DNA of 39,224 nt. Origin: Prochlorococcus sp. AG-402-K16. GTDB lineage: Bacteria; Cyanobacteriota; Cyanobacteriia; PCC-6307; Cyanobiaceae. This document shows, piece by piece, positions 8,970-18,228 of the stretch (position 1 is its first letter; each line of letters opens with the position of its first letter). Under the pieces are notes generated by a model that was not told the DNA's origin, did not search any database, and was given only the letters and a program-made list of their open reading frames with translations. The stretch is from positions 1-39,224 of the forward strand of contig QCIH01000015.1 of assembly GCA_003216795.1 (NCBI GenBank). The letters are read 5' to 3'. The position numbers and the translations under genes are program-made.

Positions 8970-9743
8970 CTAATTCTTTAATTTCAAATCAATTCTCCAC
9001 TGATTTAGAATTGATGATGCGTTAATACTAGCCGTTGAAGTTCTCAAGATAGTGTCGGAGAGCTTAACAAAGGTAATATTATTTTTTTTAAAAAAATCAA
9101 TTTCTTTAGCGGACCAACCTCCTTCAGGACCAATTACATTCCAAAAAATACCTCCTTTTTTATTCCCAAATTCTTGTTGTTTTCTTAACCATTGATTTAA
9201 GTCATATAGTTTTTCTTCTCTAGTTATAGAAATTGAAACTCTTTCTTGATTATCTCTACTTTTTAGCCATTCAATAATATCCATTCCATCTAAAATAGAT
9301 GGTTTCCATAATCTCTCACTTTGCTCAACAGCTTCATTGATAATTAAATTCCATCTCAAAAGTTTTCTAGAAAAATTTAAATTTTTGTTTACCTGTCTTT
9401 CTGAAAATAATGGCTGTATGTAATCAATTCCTATTTCAGTACACATTTTTAAAATATCCTCAAAACCACTTTTTGGTATAACAACAGCTATTCCTAATAA
9501 GTGAATTTCTTGTTCTTGAAATAAGTAAGATTTTTTTGATTTAATTATTTCTAAGCAATCATTTTTAACTTTTATAGCTTTCCATAATGAACCCTCTCCG
9601 TTAGCTATAAATATTTTTTTACCATTTTTTATCCTCATTACTTTATTTAAATAATGAGCCTCTTCTTTAGAAAGTTCTAAATTATTGTTCTTAATATTTT
9701 CAATTCTTTCATGGGAAATAATTAATCTTGTTAAGTCTTCCAT
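8970..9743 (-). CDS. rsmE: 16S rRNA (uracil-1498-N3)-methyltransferase RsmE
   Basis: SPOUT-class methyltransferase that modifies U1498 of 16S rRNA in the ribosomal decoding region. The N-terminal PUA-like part (HYLNKVMRIKNGKKIFIANGEG) precedes the trefoil-knot SAM-binding domain, marked by VIPKSGFEDILKMCTEIGID, NEAVEQSERLWKP, NVIGPEGGWSAKEIDF and LSDTILRTSTASINA. At 257 residues it is of normal family size. The gene sits nine bases after DUF3531 and six bases before the DUF92 gene, all on the minus strand, so a three-gene operon is likely. Confidence 0.93.
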   Translation of the reverse strand: MEDLTRLIISHERIENIKNNNLELSKEEAHYLNKVMRIKNGKKIFIANGEGSLWKAIKVKNDCLEIIKSKKSYLFQEQEIHLLGIAVVIPKSGFEDILKMCTEIGIDYIQPLFSERQVNKNLNFSRKLLRWNLIINEAVEQSERLWKPSILDGMDIIEWLKSRDNQERVSISITREEKLYDLNQWLRKQQEFGNKKGGIFWNVIGPEGGWSAKEIDFFKKNNITFVKLSDTILRTSTASINASSILNQWRIDLKLKN

Positions 9744-9752
9744 CTAAAACAC

Positions 9753-10196
9753 TTAATCTTTGAAAACTAAATCTTCATGTTCTTCAACTGACCAATCATT
9801 ATTTTCACCCCCAATAATTAACTCTTCAATTTTTACATAATTATTTGATATCTCATTCAAAGAATTAATTAATATATCTATTGAAATGGAGTCTGAAGTT
9901 CCAAAATCAACCCAACATCTTCCCCAAAGATTTTGATATTCCATAATTCCTAAATTATGCATTAAGGCTGGAAGAGATGCATTTTTCTGCTCATTATCAT
10001 AGGACATCCAACTTAGATCGGAACCCTCTTCATGAGTTTGCAAATTTTCAGAATTAAATCCACCTAACCTTCCTAAAACGTACCAACTATCAAAAACACC
10101 ATCTAAATAATTTTTTTCATCTTGAGTTGGTGATTCTGAAAACCTGATCCATATCCAACAATTAAAAGGATCAACTTCCCTAAAAATAATATTCAT
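9753..10196 (-). CDS. DUF3531 family protein, conserved in cyanobacteria
   Basis: Small acidic soluble protein of 147 residues belonging to a cyanobacterial and plastid family without a known role. Recognisable stretches are FREVDPFNCWIWIRF, YVLGRLGGFNSENLQ, and YQNLWGRCWVDFGTSD. No signal peptide or membrane segment is present. It is the first gene of the minus-strand unit with rsmE and the DUF92 gene. It is divergent from the plus-strand ABC ATPase across an 83-base AT-rich gap that presumably holds both promoters. Linkage with rsmE might point to translation, but that is only a guess. Confidence 0.8.
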   Translation of the reverse strand: MNIIFREVDPFNCWIWIRFSESPTQDEKNYLDGVFDSWYVLGRLGGFNSENLQTHEEGSDLSWMSYDNEQKNASLPALMHNLGIMEYQNLWGRCWVDFGTSDSISIDILINSLNEISNNYVKIEELIIGGENNDWSVEEHEDLVFKD

Positions 10197-10279
10197 ATTG
10201 ACTAATATCTTTTTAAATCTAAAGCTATTATAAGTAAGTTATTACTAGATTCAAATTCATACCTATAACTTAATTAATA

Positions 10280-10927
10280 ATGCTTGATTTAAAAGAAATA
10301 TCTTATCAACCCCAAACTGGTGAAAGAAAAATAATAGACAATTTAAATTTAAAAGTTCATGAAAATGAAATCATTTTAATTTGCGGCAATAGTGGTTCTG
10401 GGAAAACCACACTACTCGAAATAATAAGCGGATTAACAAATCCACAAAAGGGGGAAATTACTTGGAAGAATAAAATTTTGTCTTCTAGACAAAGAAGATG
10501 GTTTTGTGGAGTAGTATTCCAATTTCCTGAAAGATACTTTATAGGTACAACCATTGGTAAAGAATTAAAAATAGGCCATAAATCTTTAAGAGAAAAAAAT
10601 ATAGAAATAGTTTTAAATAAAGTTGGTTTAAAAAAAATTAATATGACTCAACCACCAGAACAGCTAAGTGGCGGACAACAAAGGCGGTTAGCCGTAGCAG
10701 TTCAACTACTTAGAAACCCGTCAATTCTTTTACTTGATGAACCAACTGCTGGATTAGACTATTCAATGAGAAATGATGTGAAGAATTTAATTCTTGATTT
10801 AAAAAATAAAAATACAATTATTATTGTTACTCATGAACCTGCCTTATTTGAGGGAATTCCTTCTAGGATATTATTCTTGGAAAAAGGGAAAATCAAAAAT
10901 TTTATGAAAGAGAATCATGCAGGATAG
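10280..10927 (+). CDS. ABC-type ATPase, EcfA/ABCI-like, without adjacent permease
   Basis: Cytoplasmic ATP-binding subunit of 215 residues. Walker A is GNSGSGKTT (36-44), the Q-loop is [10 protein letters not shown] with Gln81, the signature is LSGGQQRR (129-136), and Walker B is [12 protein letters not shown] (149-160). Family resemblance, especially the QFPE Q-loop, is to energy-coupling-factor ATPases (cobalt, nickel or vitamin uptake) and plastid ABCI proteins. No T-component or S-component gene is next to it, so its membrane partner and substrate are unknown. Its last 11 bases overlap hslO in another frame, which implies coupled expression with that chaperone. Confidence 0.82.
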   Translation: MLDLKEISYQPQTGERKIIDNLNLKVHENEIILICGNSGSGKTTLLEIISGLTNPQKGEITWKNKILSSRQRRWFCGVVFQFPERYFIGTTIGKELKIGHKSLREKNIEIVLNKVGLKKINMTQPPEQLSGGQQRRLAVAVQLLRNPSILLLDEPTAGLDYSMRNDVKNLILDLKNKNTIIIVTHEPALFEGIPSRILFLEKGKIKNFMKENHAG

Positions 10928-11825
10928 GATAGTTCGGGCTACTGCAGCCAATGGAGGGATAAGATTAGTTGCGGTCTTAACAACAGAATCTTCTTTAGAA
11001 GCAAAAAAAAGACACGGCCTTTCTTACTTAACCACCTGTATCTTGGGCAGAGCATTTAGTGCTTCACTGCTTTTAGCAAGCTCGATGAAAATAATGCATG
11101 GGAGAGTCACTTTAAGAGTTAGATCTGACGGACCTTTAAAGGGATTACTAGTTGATGCAGGTAGAGACGGGAAAGTTAGGGGTTATGTAGGGGATCCTAA
11201 TTTAGAATTAGACCTAGTCAAAATAGGCAATAATAAATATTCTTTTGATTTTAAAAAAGCAATCGGTACAGGATATTTAAATGTAATTAGAGATAGTGGA
11301 TTTGGAGAACCATTTACAAGCACTGTTGAATTAGTAAATGGAAACATTGCTGAAGACTTAGCTTCATATTTATATCATTCAGAGCAAACTCCATCTGCTG
11401 TATTTATTGGAGAAAAAATTCAAAATAAAAGTGTTATTTGTAGTGGTGGCTTATTAGCTCAAGTTCTACCTAAAAAAGATACCGATCCTCTACTTGTCTC
11501 ACTACTTGAAGAAAGATGTAAAGAAATTAATTCTTTCAGCGAAGATCTATTTAAGTCAAAAGATAATCTTCTTTCGTTAATTAGAAATATATTTCCGGAT
11601 ATTGACGATAAATCAATCTCTGAAAAAGCTCGTTCCCAAGAAGTTAGTTTCAAATGCAAGTGTTCCAAACAAAGAAGTTTAAATGCGATGAAAATGCTTG
11701 ATAAGAACGAGTTGGAGGACATTCTCAAGAAAGATGGCAAAGCAGAGTTGGTTTGTGAATTTTGTAAGAATAAATATCTTATAAATTATGAAGAAATTAA
11801 ATCGATGATAGAAAATCAATCATAA
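10917..11825 (+). CDS. hslO: Redox-regulated chaperone Hsp33 (HslO)
   Basis: Cytosolic holdase chaperone that is switched on by oxidation, when zinc is released and disulfides form. The 302-residue protein has the usual N-terminal fold ([44 protein letters not shown]). At the C-terminus it has a zinc site with Cys247 and Cys249 (CKC) plus Cys280 and Cys283 (CEFC), the CxC...CxxC redox switch. ATG at 10917 lies inside the end of the ABC ATPase gene. Its 3' end overlaps the convergent CPP1-like gene by six bases. The chaperone would suit a phototroph facing photooxidative stress. Confidence 0.95.
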   Translation: MQDRIVRATAANGGIRLVAVLTTESSLEAKKRHGLSYLTTCILGRAFSASLLLASSMKIMHGRVTLRVRSDGPLKGLLVDAGRDGKVRGYVGDPNLELDLVKIGNNKYSFDFKKAIGTGYLNVIRDSGFGEPFTSTVELVNGNIAEDLASYLYHSEQTPSAVFIGEKIQNKSVICSGGLLAQVLPKKDTDPLLVSLLEERCKEINSFSEDLFKSKDNLLSLIRNIFPDIDDKSISEKARSQEVSFKCKCSKQRSLNAMKMLDKNELEDILKKDGKAELVCEFCKNKYLINYEEIKSMIENQS

Positions 11826-12494
11826 AAAAATTACGCCTAGCCATAAAATAACCATGGCTGGAATACTTTGAATTTTTTGTATAGATAAAGAGTTGTTTGA
11901 TACTTCCTGAATGAAATAATTATTTTCAAGCAATCCACCAAATATTAGTCCTATCGAGAGAAAGGTAACACTCCAACCCAGAGAACCTATAAATCTTTTC
12001 CCCGATTTAATTTGAGTATAAGTAAGTATTAATGTTGAGATAGAGAGTAAAAGTCTATTATTAGAGTCTGGACTGATAAATAACAAGATTAAAAATAATA
12101 GCCCAACAGATATTTTTATTGAAAGATTATCAAATGTGGGGGTGGTTATTTTTGGGAGACTATACTGACTTGAGTTCTTAGAGTTATTATTTAAATTTTT
12201 TATCTTGGAAAGCAGTGGGAAATTATTATTGGTAAATTGATTAATTTGTTTTTCTTTTTTTGAGGCACTCACAGCTTCATAGCTTACATTTCCTGATTGC
12301 CTAGCTTTCAAACTCCCCATGAGTAATTGATCAAAGGAAGACTCTATTTTTGCTTTTAAAATTAAATCTTCACCAGCTTCTTTAACTTTAATATCTCTAG
12401 CCTTCTGAATATCTTCAAAAGCAGCCCCTTCTTCTACACCTAAAATTTCATAAGGTGATTTTTCGTTATTGTTTTTACTACTGTTTGAATCCAA
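11820..12494 (-). CDS. CPP1-like (DUF3353) membrane protein with J-like domain
   Basis: Member of the cyanobacterial and plastid CPP1 family. Plant CPP1 is a chaperone-like thylakoid/envelope protein that stabilises light-dependent protochlorophyllide oxidoreductase. The N-terminus contains a J-domain-like stretch ([20 protein letters not shown]) but no HPD motif. A charged helix follows, [16 protein letters not shown], then a Ser/Asn-rich linker. Four hydrophobic segments make up the last 100 residues ([36 protein letters not shown], and [11 protein letters not shown] at the very end). The 224-residue length fits. It converges on hslO with a six-base overlap. Its exact client in this organism is not shown by the sequence. 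Confidence 0.82.
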   Translation of the reverse strand: MDSNSSKNNNEKSPYEILGVEEGAAFEDIQKARDIKVKEAGEDLILKAKIESSFDQLLMGSLKARQSGNVSYEAVSASKKEKQINQFTNNNFPLLSKIKNLNNNSKNSSQYSLPKITTPTFDNLSIKISVGLLFLILLFISPDSNNRLLLSISTLILTYTQIKSGKRFIGSLGWSVTFLSIGLIFGGLLENNYFIQEVSNNSLSIQKIQSIPAMVILWLGVIFL

Positions 12495-12545
12495 AATTTT
12501 TTACCAATAATAACAGATTAACTAATTTTATAATCCATTAAGACT

Positions 12546-14183
12546 TTATAAAACAATTGGTTCGACTCCACTAACAACAGGAGCAACTTTGTTTAAATTT
12601 AATTGATTATTGTCTTCAACAAATTGATTTAGATTCCACTCATTTTTGAAAAGAATAACTGGCCTATTCCAACAATCTTTAACTATTTTACAATTGAATA
12701 TTCTGCCTAGTTTTTCAATAGCTGGCCATCCATCAGAAATCCATCTAGCCAATTGATATGGCATTGCTTCAAGGTTTGCATCTACACCATATTCGCTTTT
12801 TAATCTGTGAGTTACTACCTCCAACTGCAATTGACCAACAGCTGCAAGTATAGGGTCTCTTTTGCTCTCATCAAAGTCATAAAGAATCTGAACAGCACCT
12901 TCTTCTCGAAGTTCATTAACACCCTTTCTAAAGTTTTTAAATGCTGAGGGATTTGGATTTCTTAGCCAGCTGAATATTTCAGGACTAAAGGATGGTATGC
13001 CCTCATATTCCAAATGAGCACCAGTATAAAGAGTATCTCCAATAGAAAACATACCTGGATTATTTAAACCAATAACATCTCCAGGATAGGCATCATCAAC
13101 TACTTCTCTATCTTGCCCAAATATTTTTTGTGGTCTTGATAATCTGATTGTTTTCCCAGTTCTGGAATGTTTAACTGACATATCCTTTTCAAATTTGCCA
13201 CTACAAACTCTTATAAAAGCAACCCTATCTCTGTGCTTTGGATCCATATTTGCCTGAAGCTTAAAAACAAACCCACTAAATTCATCGCTTGCAGGTTGAA
13301 TATCCCCTTTATTACTATTTCTTGAAGTTGGTTTTTGTGCCATTTTTAAAAAACTATCTAAAAATGGTCTTACACCAAAATTAGTCATGGCAGATCCAAA
13401 GAAAACTGGGGTTAAAGAGCCATTAAAAACTTTTTCTTTTTCAAATTTCGATCCTGCCTCATCAAGAACCTCCAATTCTTCAAGTGCTTTTTCAAGTAAA
13501 TCTCTCTCTACATATTTTGATAGCTCTTTATCTTCAAGACTTAATCTTTTCTCATTCGATTGTTTACCTCTCACGGCTTTATCAAATAAAATCACCTCTC
13601 TTGAAAATCTATCAATAACTCCTCTAAATTCCTCGCCACTCCCAATTGGCCAGTTAATAGGTAAGGTATTTAATCCAAGTTCTGATTCAATTTCATCAAG
13701 TAAAGAAAATGGCTCTCTTCCTGGTCTATCCATTTTGTTTATGAAAGTAAATATTGGTATTTTTCGCATCTTGCAAACTTCAAACAATTTTCTAGTTTGA
13801 GGTTCTAGTCCTTTAGCCGCATCTTCCAACATAACTGCATTATCAGCAGCAGCTAATGTTCTATAAGTATCTTCGGAGAAATCTTGGTGTCCTGGCGTAT
13901 CTAATAGATTGATTACTGATCTTTCATATTCAAATTGCAATACAGTTGATGTAATAGAAATACCTCTTTGTTTCTCAAGTTCCATCCAGTCTGAAGTAGC
14001 TTTTCTCTGATTACCCCTAGCTTTTACTGCTCCTGCTTGTTGAATGGCACCTCCATACAAAAGAAGCTTCTCAGTAAGAGTCGTTTTCCCAGCATCTGGA
14101 TGTGAAATGATTGCAAAATTTCTTCTTTTATTTACTGCATCCAGTATTTCTTTATTATTTAGAATTTTAGTACCTAAGCTCAT
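12546..14183 (-). CDS. prfC: Peptide chain release factor 3 (PrfC/RF3)
   Basis: Translational GTPase that recycles RF1/RF2 from the ribosome after peptide release. The 545 residues show G1 [15 protein letters not shown] (27-41), the G2 region [15 protein letters not shown]3 [14 protein letters not shown] (94-107) and G4 [10 protein letters not shown] (148-157). Then come the RF3-specific C-terminal parts, [20 protein letters not shown] and [19 protein letters not shown]. Length is slightly above the E. coli form. It follows the methyltransferase gene on the same strand with a 31-base gap and may be cotranscribed with it. Confidence 0.96.
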   Translation of the reverse strand: MSLGTKILNNKEILDAVNKRRNFAIISHPDAGKTTLTEKLLLYGGAIQQAGAVKARGNQRKATSDWMELEKQRGISITSTVLQFEYERSVINLLDTPGHQDFSEDTYRTLAAADNAVMLEDAAKGLEPQTRKLFEVCKMRKIPIFTFINKMDRPGREPFSLLDEIESELGLNTLPINWPIGSGEEFRGVIDRFSREVILFDKAVRGKQSNEKRLSLEDKELSKYVERDLLEKALEELEVLDEAGSKFEKEKVFNGSLTPVFFGSAMTNFGVRPFLDSFLKMAQKPTSRNSNKGDIQPASDEFSGFVFKLQANMDPKHRDRVAFIRVCSGKFEKDMSVKHSRTGKTIRLSRPQKIFGQDREVVDDAYPGDVIGLNNPGMFSIGDTLYTGAHLEYEGIPSFSPEIFSWLRNPNPSAFKNFRKGVNELREEGAVQILYDFDESKRDPILAAVGQLQLEVVTHRLKSEYGVDANLEAMPYQLARWISDGWPAIEKLGRIFNCKIVKDCWNRPVILFKNEWNLNQFVEDNNQLNLNKVAPVVSGVEPIVL

Positions 14184-14214
14184 TTATATAATATAAGGGC
14201 CTTTTACTCAGTTC

Positions 14215-14910
14215 TTAGACATTACCATAGACTATCAAATAATTATCACCTTCTTCAAACACATCTAAAGAGGACAGATCATTCTCTAAAGTGAAATTTT
14301 TTAACTCTTTAACAGTATAAGAAGCTCTTAAAGATGCATAATAATCATTAGTTAAAATCTCATTATATTTAGTTGCACATTGTGCTTTGAGCTCTAAAGC
14401 AGACTTTTCATCTAATGGCCTTTTTAAGTCCTTATGAAAATTTACAGTGATATTACTCGACAAACTTCTTATGGAGTTGAAGAAATCTTCAAGATTGGTA
14501 ATGTGATGAATCAAACTATTACTTACAAGCAAACTAATTCTTTTTTTAAGTAAGAAATTATTTAATTTAATGTCTTTGATGTCAGAACAAATGTAGCTTA
14601 GATTTTTTAATTTTTTTTGATTAGTAGAAATACTTTTATTATATTCTGCTCTTAAAATCATCTCTTTAGAACCATCTATTCCAACTACTTCAGTGTTAGG
14701 CCATTTTATTGCTAACTTCTCAGAAATATTTCCTGGGCCGCATCCTAAATCAACTATTAAATCTTTTTCACCTAAAGAAATATTTTTTTTCAAAAGATAT
14801 TGATTTATTTGATTAATTAGATTAACTTCCCCTTCTGAAAAATCAGCTTCGTCATAAGAAATGACCTGCTCTTTTTCTTCCATCAATTCAGGTTCGGGGA
14901 CTCTTTCCAT
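14215..14910 (-). CDS. Class I SAM-dependent methyltransferase of unknown substrate
   Basis: Soluble 231-residue protein with a Rossmann-type methyltransferase core. Motif I is IVDLGCGPGNISEKLA (around residues 48-63), the acidic end of strand 2 is VVGIDGSKEMI, and a later strand carries SLLVSNSLIHHI. The N-terminus ERVPEPELMEEKEQVISY is a recognisable feature of a cyanobacterial subfamily. No substrate-specific domain is evident, and a small-molecule or lipid acceptor is as plausible as RNA. The gene is upstream of prfC on the same strand and divergent from the ribonucleotide reductase gene. Confidence 0.8.
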   Translation of the reverse strand: MERVPEPELMEEKEQVISYDEADFSEGEVNLINQINQYLLKKNISLGEKDLIVDLGCGPGNISEKLAIKWPNTEVVGIDGSKEMILRAEYNKSISTNQKKLKNLSYICSDIKDIKLNNFLLKKRISLLVSNSLIHHITNLEDFFNSIRSLSSNITVNFHKDLKRPLDEKSALELKAQCATKYNEILTNDYYASLRASYTVKELKNFTLENDLSSLDVFEEGDNYLIVYGNV

Positions 14911-15044
14911 ATTCTTTCTTGAAACAAAGATTTCATATTAAACATAATTCTACACAAACCGTTAAATAGTGGTAAGAATGGTTGCAGACGCCACAGGTAG
15001 AGTTATTCTTCCAGTACGGGTTATTTACATACATTTTTTTTATC

Positions 15045-17378
15045 GTGACTGTTGCACCAAATAAAGCTTCTTCAGAGAGCAATTCCAATAATCTTAAAAA
15101 GGATGATTTTCCAAAGACTGCGCCAGCTGCTTATCCAGTTTTTTTCAGATCTTATAGTAGAAAAACTTCATCTGGCAAAAGGGAGAACTGGAGCGAAGTT
15201 GGCGAAAGGAATTTATCGGGATTAAAAGAATTAGGAAAACTTTCTGAAGAAGAATTAATTCTAATGAGAGAGATGCAAAGTAACCAAAAAGCCCAACCCT
15301 CAGGAAGATGGTTATGGATAGGAGGAACCCCTTGGATTAATAAGAACCAAAATTTCTCAGGAGCATACAACTGTACCTCAACAAACTTAATTGATTGGGA
15401 AGCCTTCGCATTAATGATGGACTTAGCAATGATGGGATGTGGAACAGGTGCAATAATTGAGCCTCATTTTATAAATAATCTACCTACGGTAATTAACAAA
15501 ATAAATATCAAATCAGTCAGTGAAGTTGGAATAACTCCTAAAGATCAAAGAAAAGAAAAGTCATCATTAGAAATCAAAGGAAAAGATCTTCATATCAAAG
15601 TTGGAGATAGCAGAAGAGGATGGGTAGATAGCTATAAATATCTTCTTGAGGCATCAAGTAACGAGAGTCTTGAAAGAGAAATTGATGTATATATTGATTT
15701 AGAAGATATTAGGCCTGCGGGAGAATCATTAAAAGGTTTTGGTGGTATGGCAAATCCTATCAAATTGAAAGATCTTTACTCTAGAGTCGCATCACTTCTT
15801 GGAAAGGCAATTGGCAGGAAATTAAGTACAGTAGAGTGTTGTTTATTAATTGATGAAGCTGCAGTAACCATAGTTGCTGGAAATATAAGAAGAAGTGCTG
15901 GAATGAGACAATTTGCTTCAGATGATAAGGAAGCCGCATCAGCAAAAGAAAATTTATGGAGTCAAGATGAGAATGGTAATTGGAGAATAGATCCTGAAAA
16001 AGATGCCCTCAGAATGGCTAATCATACTAGGGTTTACCATACAAAACCCACTTACCAAACTGTTTTGGATGCAGTAACAAAACAATTCCATTCAGGTGAG
16101 GGAGCTATTCAATTTGCTCCAGAAGCAATCGCAAGGTCAAATGCAGATATTCTCAAAGATGATGAATTGAGAAAGGAATTTATTGAAATCTACTCAGAAC
16201 AAGGCAAGGATGAAGCGAGAAATTGGATAAATAGTAGTTATGGTCCTTTTTCAGAAGAAGAGTTAGACCACAGGATGAGCCGATATGGACTGAACCCTTG
16301 TGGGGAGATCTTGGGAAATGATTTCCATTGTAATTTGGCTGAAGTTCATTTAAATCAGATTGATCCAGAAAATTTTGAAGAGCAAAAAAAAGCTTTTAAA
16401 GCAGCCGCTCTTTCTGTAGCATGCTTACTTAATCATGAATTTGAAGTTGAGCGTTACAGAAAAAGTAGGGAATATGATCCTATTGTAGGAGTAAGTTTCA
16501 CTGGATTATTTGATTTTTGTGTCCATGCCTTTGGGACACCATGGTTGAAATGGTGGGAAGCAGGAAGGCCAAATAACGAAGAAGGAAAGACCTTCAAAGA
16601 AAAGGAAGCTAAATTCTTAGATTCTTGGAGAAAAATAGTAAAAGAAACTGTATGGGAATATTGTGATAAGCATAATCTAAGGAGACCAAATAGATGCACA
16701 ACAGTTCAGCCAGCTGGAACTAAAAGTCTTCTTACTGGAGCAGCTCCAGGATGGCATCCTCCAAAGGCTCAAAGATTCATAAGAAGAATAACTTTCAGGA
16801 AAAATGACCCAATCGCTTTAGCTTGCATGGATTATGGTTACTCAGTTGTTCCATCTCAATCTGATAAAGATGAAAATGGTTGCTTGCTCGATAATCCATT
16901 TGATCCAAGATGTACAGAATGGTTAGTTGAAATCCCTACAGAAGTTAGTTGGGCAAATATAGAAGGCGCAGACCAAATAGACATCAATAATTTCTCAGCA
17001 TTGGCTCAATTTGATTTTTACATGCAAGTGCAGAAATTTTACACAGAGCATAATACCTCTGCAACCGTAGAATTTCGAGAAAATGAAATCGAGGATTTAG
17101 CTAAGGCTATTCATAATGCAATAGAAAATAATGAGGGATATATTTCAGCGGCATTGCTAGCTCGATTTAGCGCTAACGCTACTTTCCCGAGGTTACCCTT
17201 TGAACCAATAAGTAAAGAAGAATATATCTCGTTGCAAAATAAAGTAATAGAAAGGAAAGTCAATAACGATTTCTTTGACGCTCTTAATAAATATGATGTT
17301 GGAGAACTATCTGAGGCAGGACCAGCAGGTTGTGATTCAGATAAGTGCCTACTTCCTCTGGCTAAACCAAAAGATTAA
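15045..17378 (+). CDS. nrdJ: Adenosylcobalamin-dependent class II ribonucleotide reductase (monomeric type)
   Basis: Makes deoxynucleotides from ribonucleotides using adenosylcobalamin instead of an oxygen-dependent metal cofactor. The frame is open from 14982, but GTG at 15045 gives 777 residues starting with TVAPNKAS after the first Met. That fits better than the hydrophobic extension upstream. Key residues are Cys110 in YNCTSTNL (redox partner), Cys419 in NPCGEI (expected thiyl-radical site), Cys429 in FHCNLAEV, the substrate loop PAGTKSLLTG, and the C-terminal reductant pair Cys763 and Cys768 (CDSDKC). This is the Lactobacillus leichmannii-type single-chain enzyme. It ties DNA synthesis to B12 supply. 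No cobalamin riboswitch was recognised upstream. Confidence 0.94.
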   Translation: MTVAPNKASSESNSNNLKKDDFPKTAPAAYPVFFRSYSRKTSSGKRENWSEVGERNLSGLKELGKLSEEELILMREMQSNQKAQPSGRWLWIGGTPWINKNQNFSGAYNCTSTNLIDWEAFALMMDLAMMGCGTGAIIEPHFINNLPTVINKINIKSVSEVGITPKDQRKEKSSLEIKGKDLHIKVGDSRRGWVDSYKYLLEASSNESLEREIDVYIDLEDIRPAGESLKGFGGMANPIKLKDLYSRVASLLGKAIGRKLSTVECCLLIDEAAVTIVAGNIRRSAGMRQFASDDKEAASAKENLWSQDENGNWRIDPEKDALRMANHTRVYHTKPTYQTVLDAVTKQFHSGEGAIQFAPEAIARSNADILKDDELRKEFIEIYSEQGKDEARNWINSSYGPFSEEELDHRMSRYGLNPCGEILGNDFHCNLAEVHLNQIDPENFEEQKKAFKAAALSVACLLNHEFEVERYRKSREYDPIVGVSFTGLFDFCVHAFGTPWLKWWEAGRPNNEEGKTFKEKEAKFLDSWRKIVKETVWEYCDKHNLRRPNRCTTVQPAGTKSLLTGAAPGWHPPKAQRFIRRITFRKNDPIALACMDYGYSVVPSQSDKDENGCLLDNPFDPRCTEWLVEIPTEVSWANIEGADQIDINNFSALAQFDFYMQVQKFYTEHNTSATVEFRENEIEDLAKAIHNAIENNEGYISAALLARFSANATFPRLPFEPISKEEYISLQNKVIERKVNNDFFDALNKYDVGELSEAGPAGCDSDKCLLPLAKPKD

Positions 17379-17466
17379 ATTTTGAATTATTTGTAAATAA
17401 AAAATATAATTTAGTTTTTAAAAATTTAATTTATGGCTACCTCTTTAATAGGGACATAAATTATTT

Positions 17467-17724
17467 ATGACAATAAGCTTAAATATTGGGAACTTATTTA
17501 ATGATTCCTCTAGCCATGCATTAGTGGATGAGCTAAGAAAAAGAACATCAGAAAAGGATATCTTAGATTTTGAGGAAAAATTTAACTCCAAAAACGAAAA
17601 AAATCTACACGTATATATATGTAGATTTCTAAAAAATAGAACAATATCCAGAGGGTTAGCCTCTAGATGGTTAATAACCATAATTGAAAACAAAGAATCA
17701 AAAATTGATGCTTTGCAAAAATAA
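17467..17724 (+). CDS. Small hypothetical protein, 85 aa
   Basis: Not recognised. The 85 residues are highly charged, apparently soluble and mostly helical, without a signal peptide or membrane segment. A central acidic/basic stretch (ELRKRTSEKDILDFEEKF) leads into a Leu-rich, Arg-rich segment (HVYICRFLKNRTISRGLAS). The gene lies 88 bases after the RNR stop on the same strand and converges, with a five-base gap, on the 64-residue membrane protein. A tiny ATG-stop frame of eight codons (17433-17459) precedes it but may be chance. Confidence 0.6.
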   Translation: MTISLNIGNLFNDSSSHALVDELRKRTSEKDILDFEEKFNSKNEKNLHVYICRFLKNRTISRGLASRWLITIIENKESKIDALQK

Positions 17725-17729
17725 AATAT

Positions 17730-17924
17730 TTAGGTCAGCCCTGATAGTTTCCATAGAGCAATTCCAAAAATTGAAAATCCCATAATAAAAGTAAAAGCCA
17801 AAGCATTTACCAATTGGACCTTATCATTCATTCTGTTTGCGAATGGTAATAATTGAGCAAATAATGGAGTCTCTTCAACTATTGCAGATTTTTTTACTGT
17901 AGGTTTTTTGCTTCTAGAAAACAT
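17730..17924 (-). CDS. Single-helix small membrane protein, 64 aa
   Basis: Function unknown. The N-terminal half is basic then polar (MFSRSKKPTVKKSAIVEETP). The C-terminal half has one membrane-spanning helix, ALAFTFIMGFSIFGIALWKL. The FANRMNDKVQLVNALAF lead-in faintly recalls how high-light-inducible proteins enter their helix. However, the Hlip consensus residues (ExxNGRxAMIG) are absent, so I do not call it an Hlip. A thylakoid or plasma-membrane location is likely. It is convergent with the 85-residue gene and stands alone on its strand. Confidence 0.65.
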   Translation of the reverse strand: MFSRSKKPTVKKSAIVEETPLFAQLLPFANRMNDKVQLVNALAFTFIMGFSIFGIALWKLSGLT

Positions 17925-18122
17925 AAAACAAATTTTATAATCTTAAGAATTTTACATTTAAAAGTTCATTAAATAAAAAATACTTCTCAAAAACGAACAA
18001 AATGTAACCTGTGAGAAATTAAGCCGGGATTATGATAAATATTTTTATCAGGAACCTATCTATCATTAATATATTAAGTTTATTTATTAAAAACCTAGAC
18101 AAATAATTTTAATAGATGTTAT

Positions 18123-18128
18123 TATAAA
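18123..18128 (+). promoter_or_regulatory. Probable -10 box for the DUF4278 transcript
   Basis: The hexamer TATAAA lies four bases upstream of the first leader hairpin, which would put the transcription start near 18134 within a base or two. No convincing -35 hexamer is visible, which is common in very AT-rich cyanobacterial promoters. Placement is inferred from position only. Confidence 0.45.
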
Positions 18129-18131
18129 TTT

Positions 18132-18228
18132 GTAGCAACCGCTACCAAAACGTTCAACTTGCGTATAGCAAGCCGCAAATCGACTTAAGCCATGGAACGG
18201 GGACTTAAGCGAAACCGGAGCTAAAAAA
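18132..18228 (+). promoter_or_regulatory. Structured 5' leader of the DUF4278 gene
   Basis: The leader contains three potential hairpins in under 80 bases, in a region less AT-rich than its surroundings. Hairpin 1 is GTAGC-AACC-GCTAC (18132-18145). Hairpin 2 is CTTGC-GTATA-GCAAG (18158-18172). Hairpin 3 pairs two copies of the self-complementary CTTAAG, at about 18184-18189 and 18204-18209, around a loop holding the start of an upstream mini-ORF. A GGAG ribosome-binding site (18217-18220) precedes the main ATG by eight bases. From memory, a Prochlorococcus non-coding RNA candidate (Yfr6) was described as possibly encoding a 33-residue peptide, and this locus may be it. That identity needs a sequence comparison. 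Confidence 0.55.
18192..18224 (+). CDS. Upstream mini-ORF (MERGLKRNRS) in the DUF4278 leader
   Basis: Ten codons plus stop, starting at an ATG inside the loop of the third leader hairpin and ending four bases before the DUF4278 start codon. The peptide is basic (Arg, Lys, Arg, Arg). Its last codons cover the GGAG Shine-Dalgarno of the downstream gene, so ribosomes reading it would open hairpin 3 and then sit at the main start. No strong ribosome-binding site precedes it. Translation is unproven and it may be a chance frame. Confidence 0.3.
   Translation: MERGLKRNRS

Noticed and set aside
14982..15044. Longer RNR start giving a hydrophobic N-terminus
   Set aside because: The frame is open to TTG 14982, but the added residues are hydrophobic and unlike class II RNR. 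GTG 15045 gives a normal cytosolic N-terminus.
17433..17459. Eight-codon frame MATSLIGT before the 85-residue gene
   Set aside because: No ribosome-binding site, no structure around it and no placement suggesting coupling. A frame this short is expected by chance.
17730..17924. High-light-inducible protein (Hlip)
   Set aside because: Size and single helix fit, but the ExxNGRxAMIG chlorophyll-binding signature is absent.
18009..18052. Hairpin CCTG...CAGG around GATAAA/TTTATC upstream of the micro-gene
   Set aside because: The inner stem is only A-T pairs and the outer match is four bases with poor continuity. It is not convincing beside the real leader hairpins.
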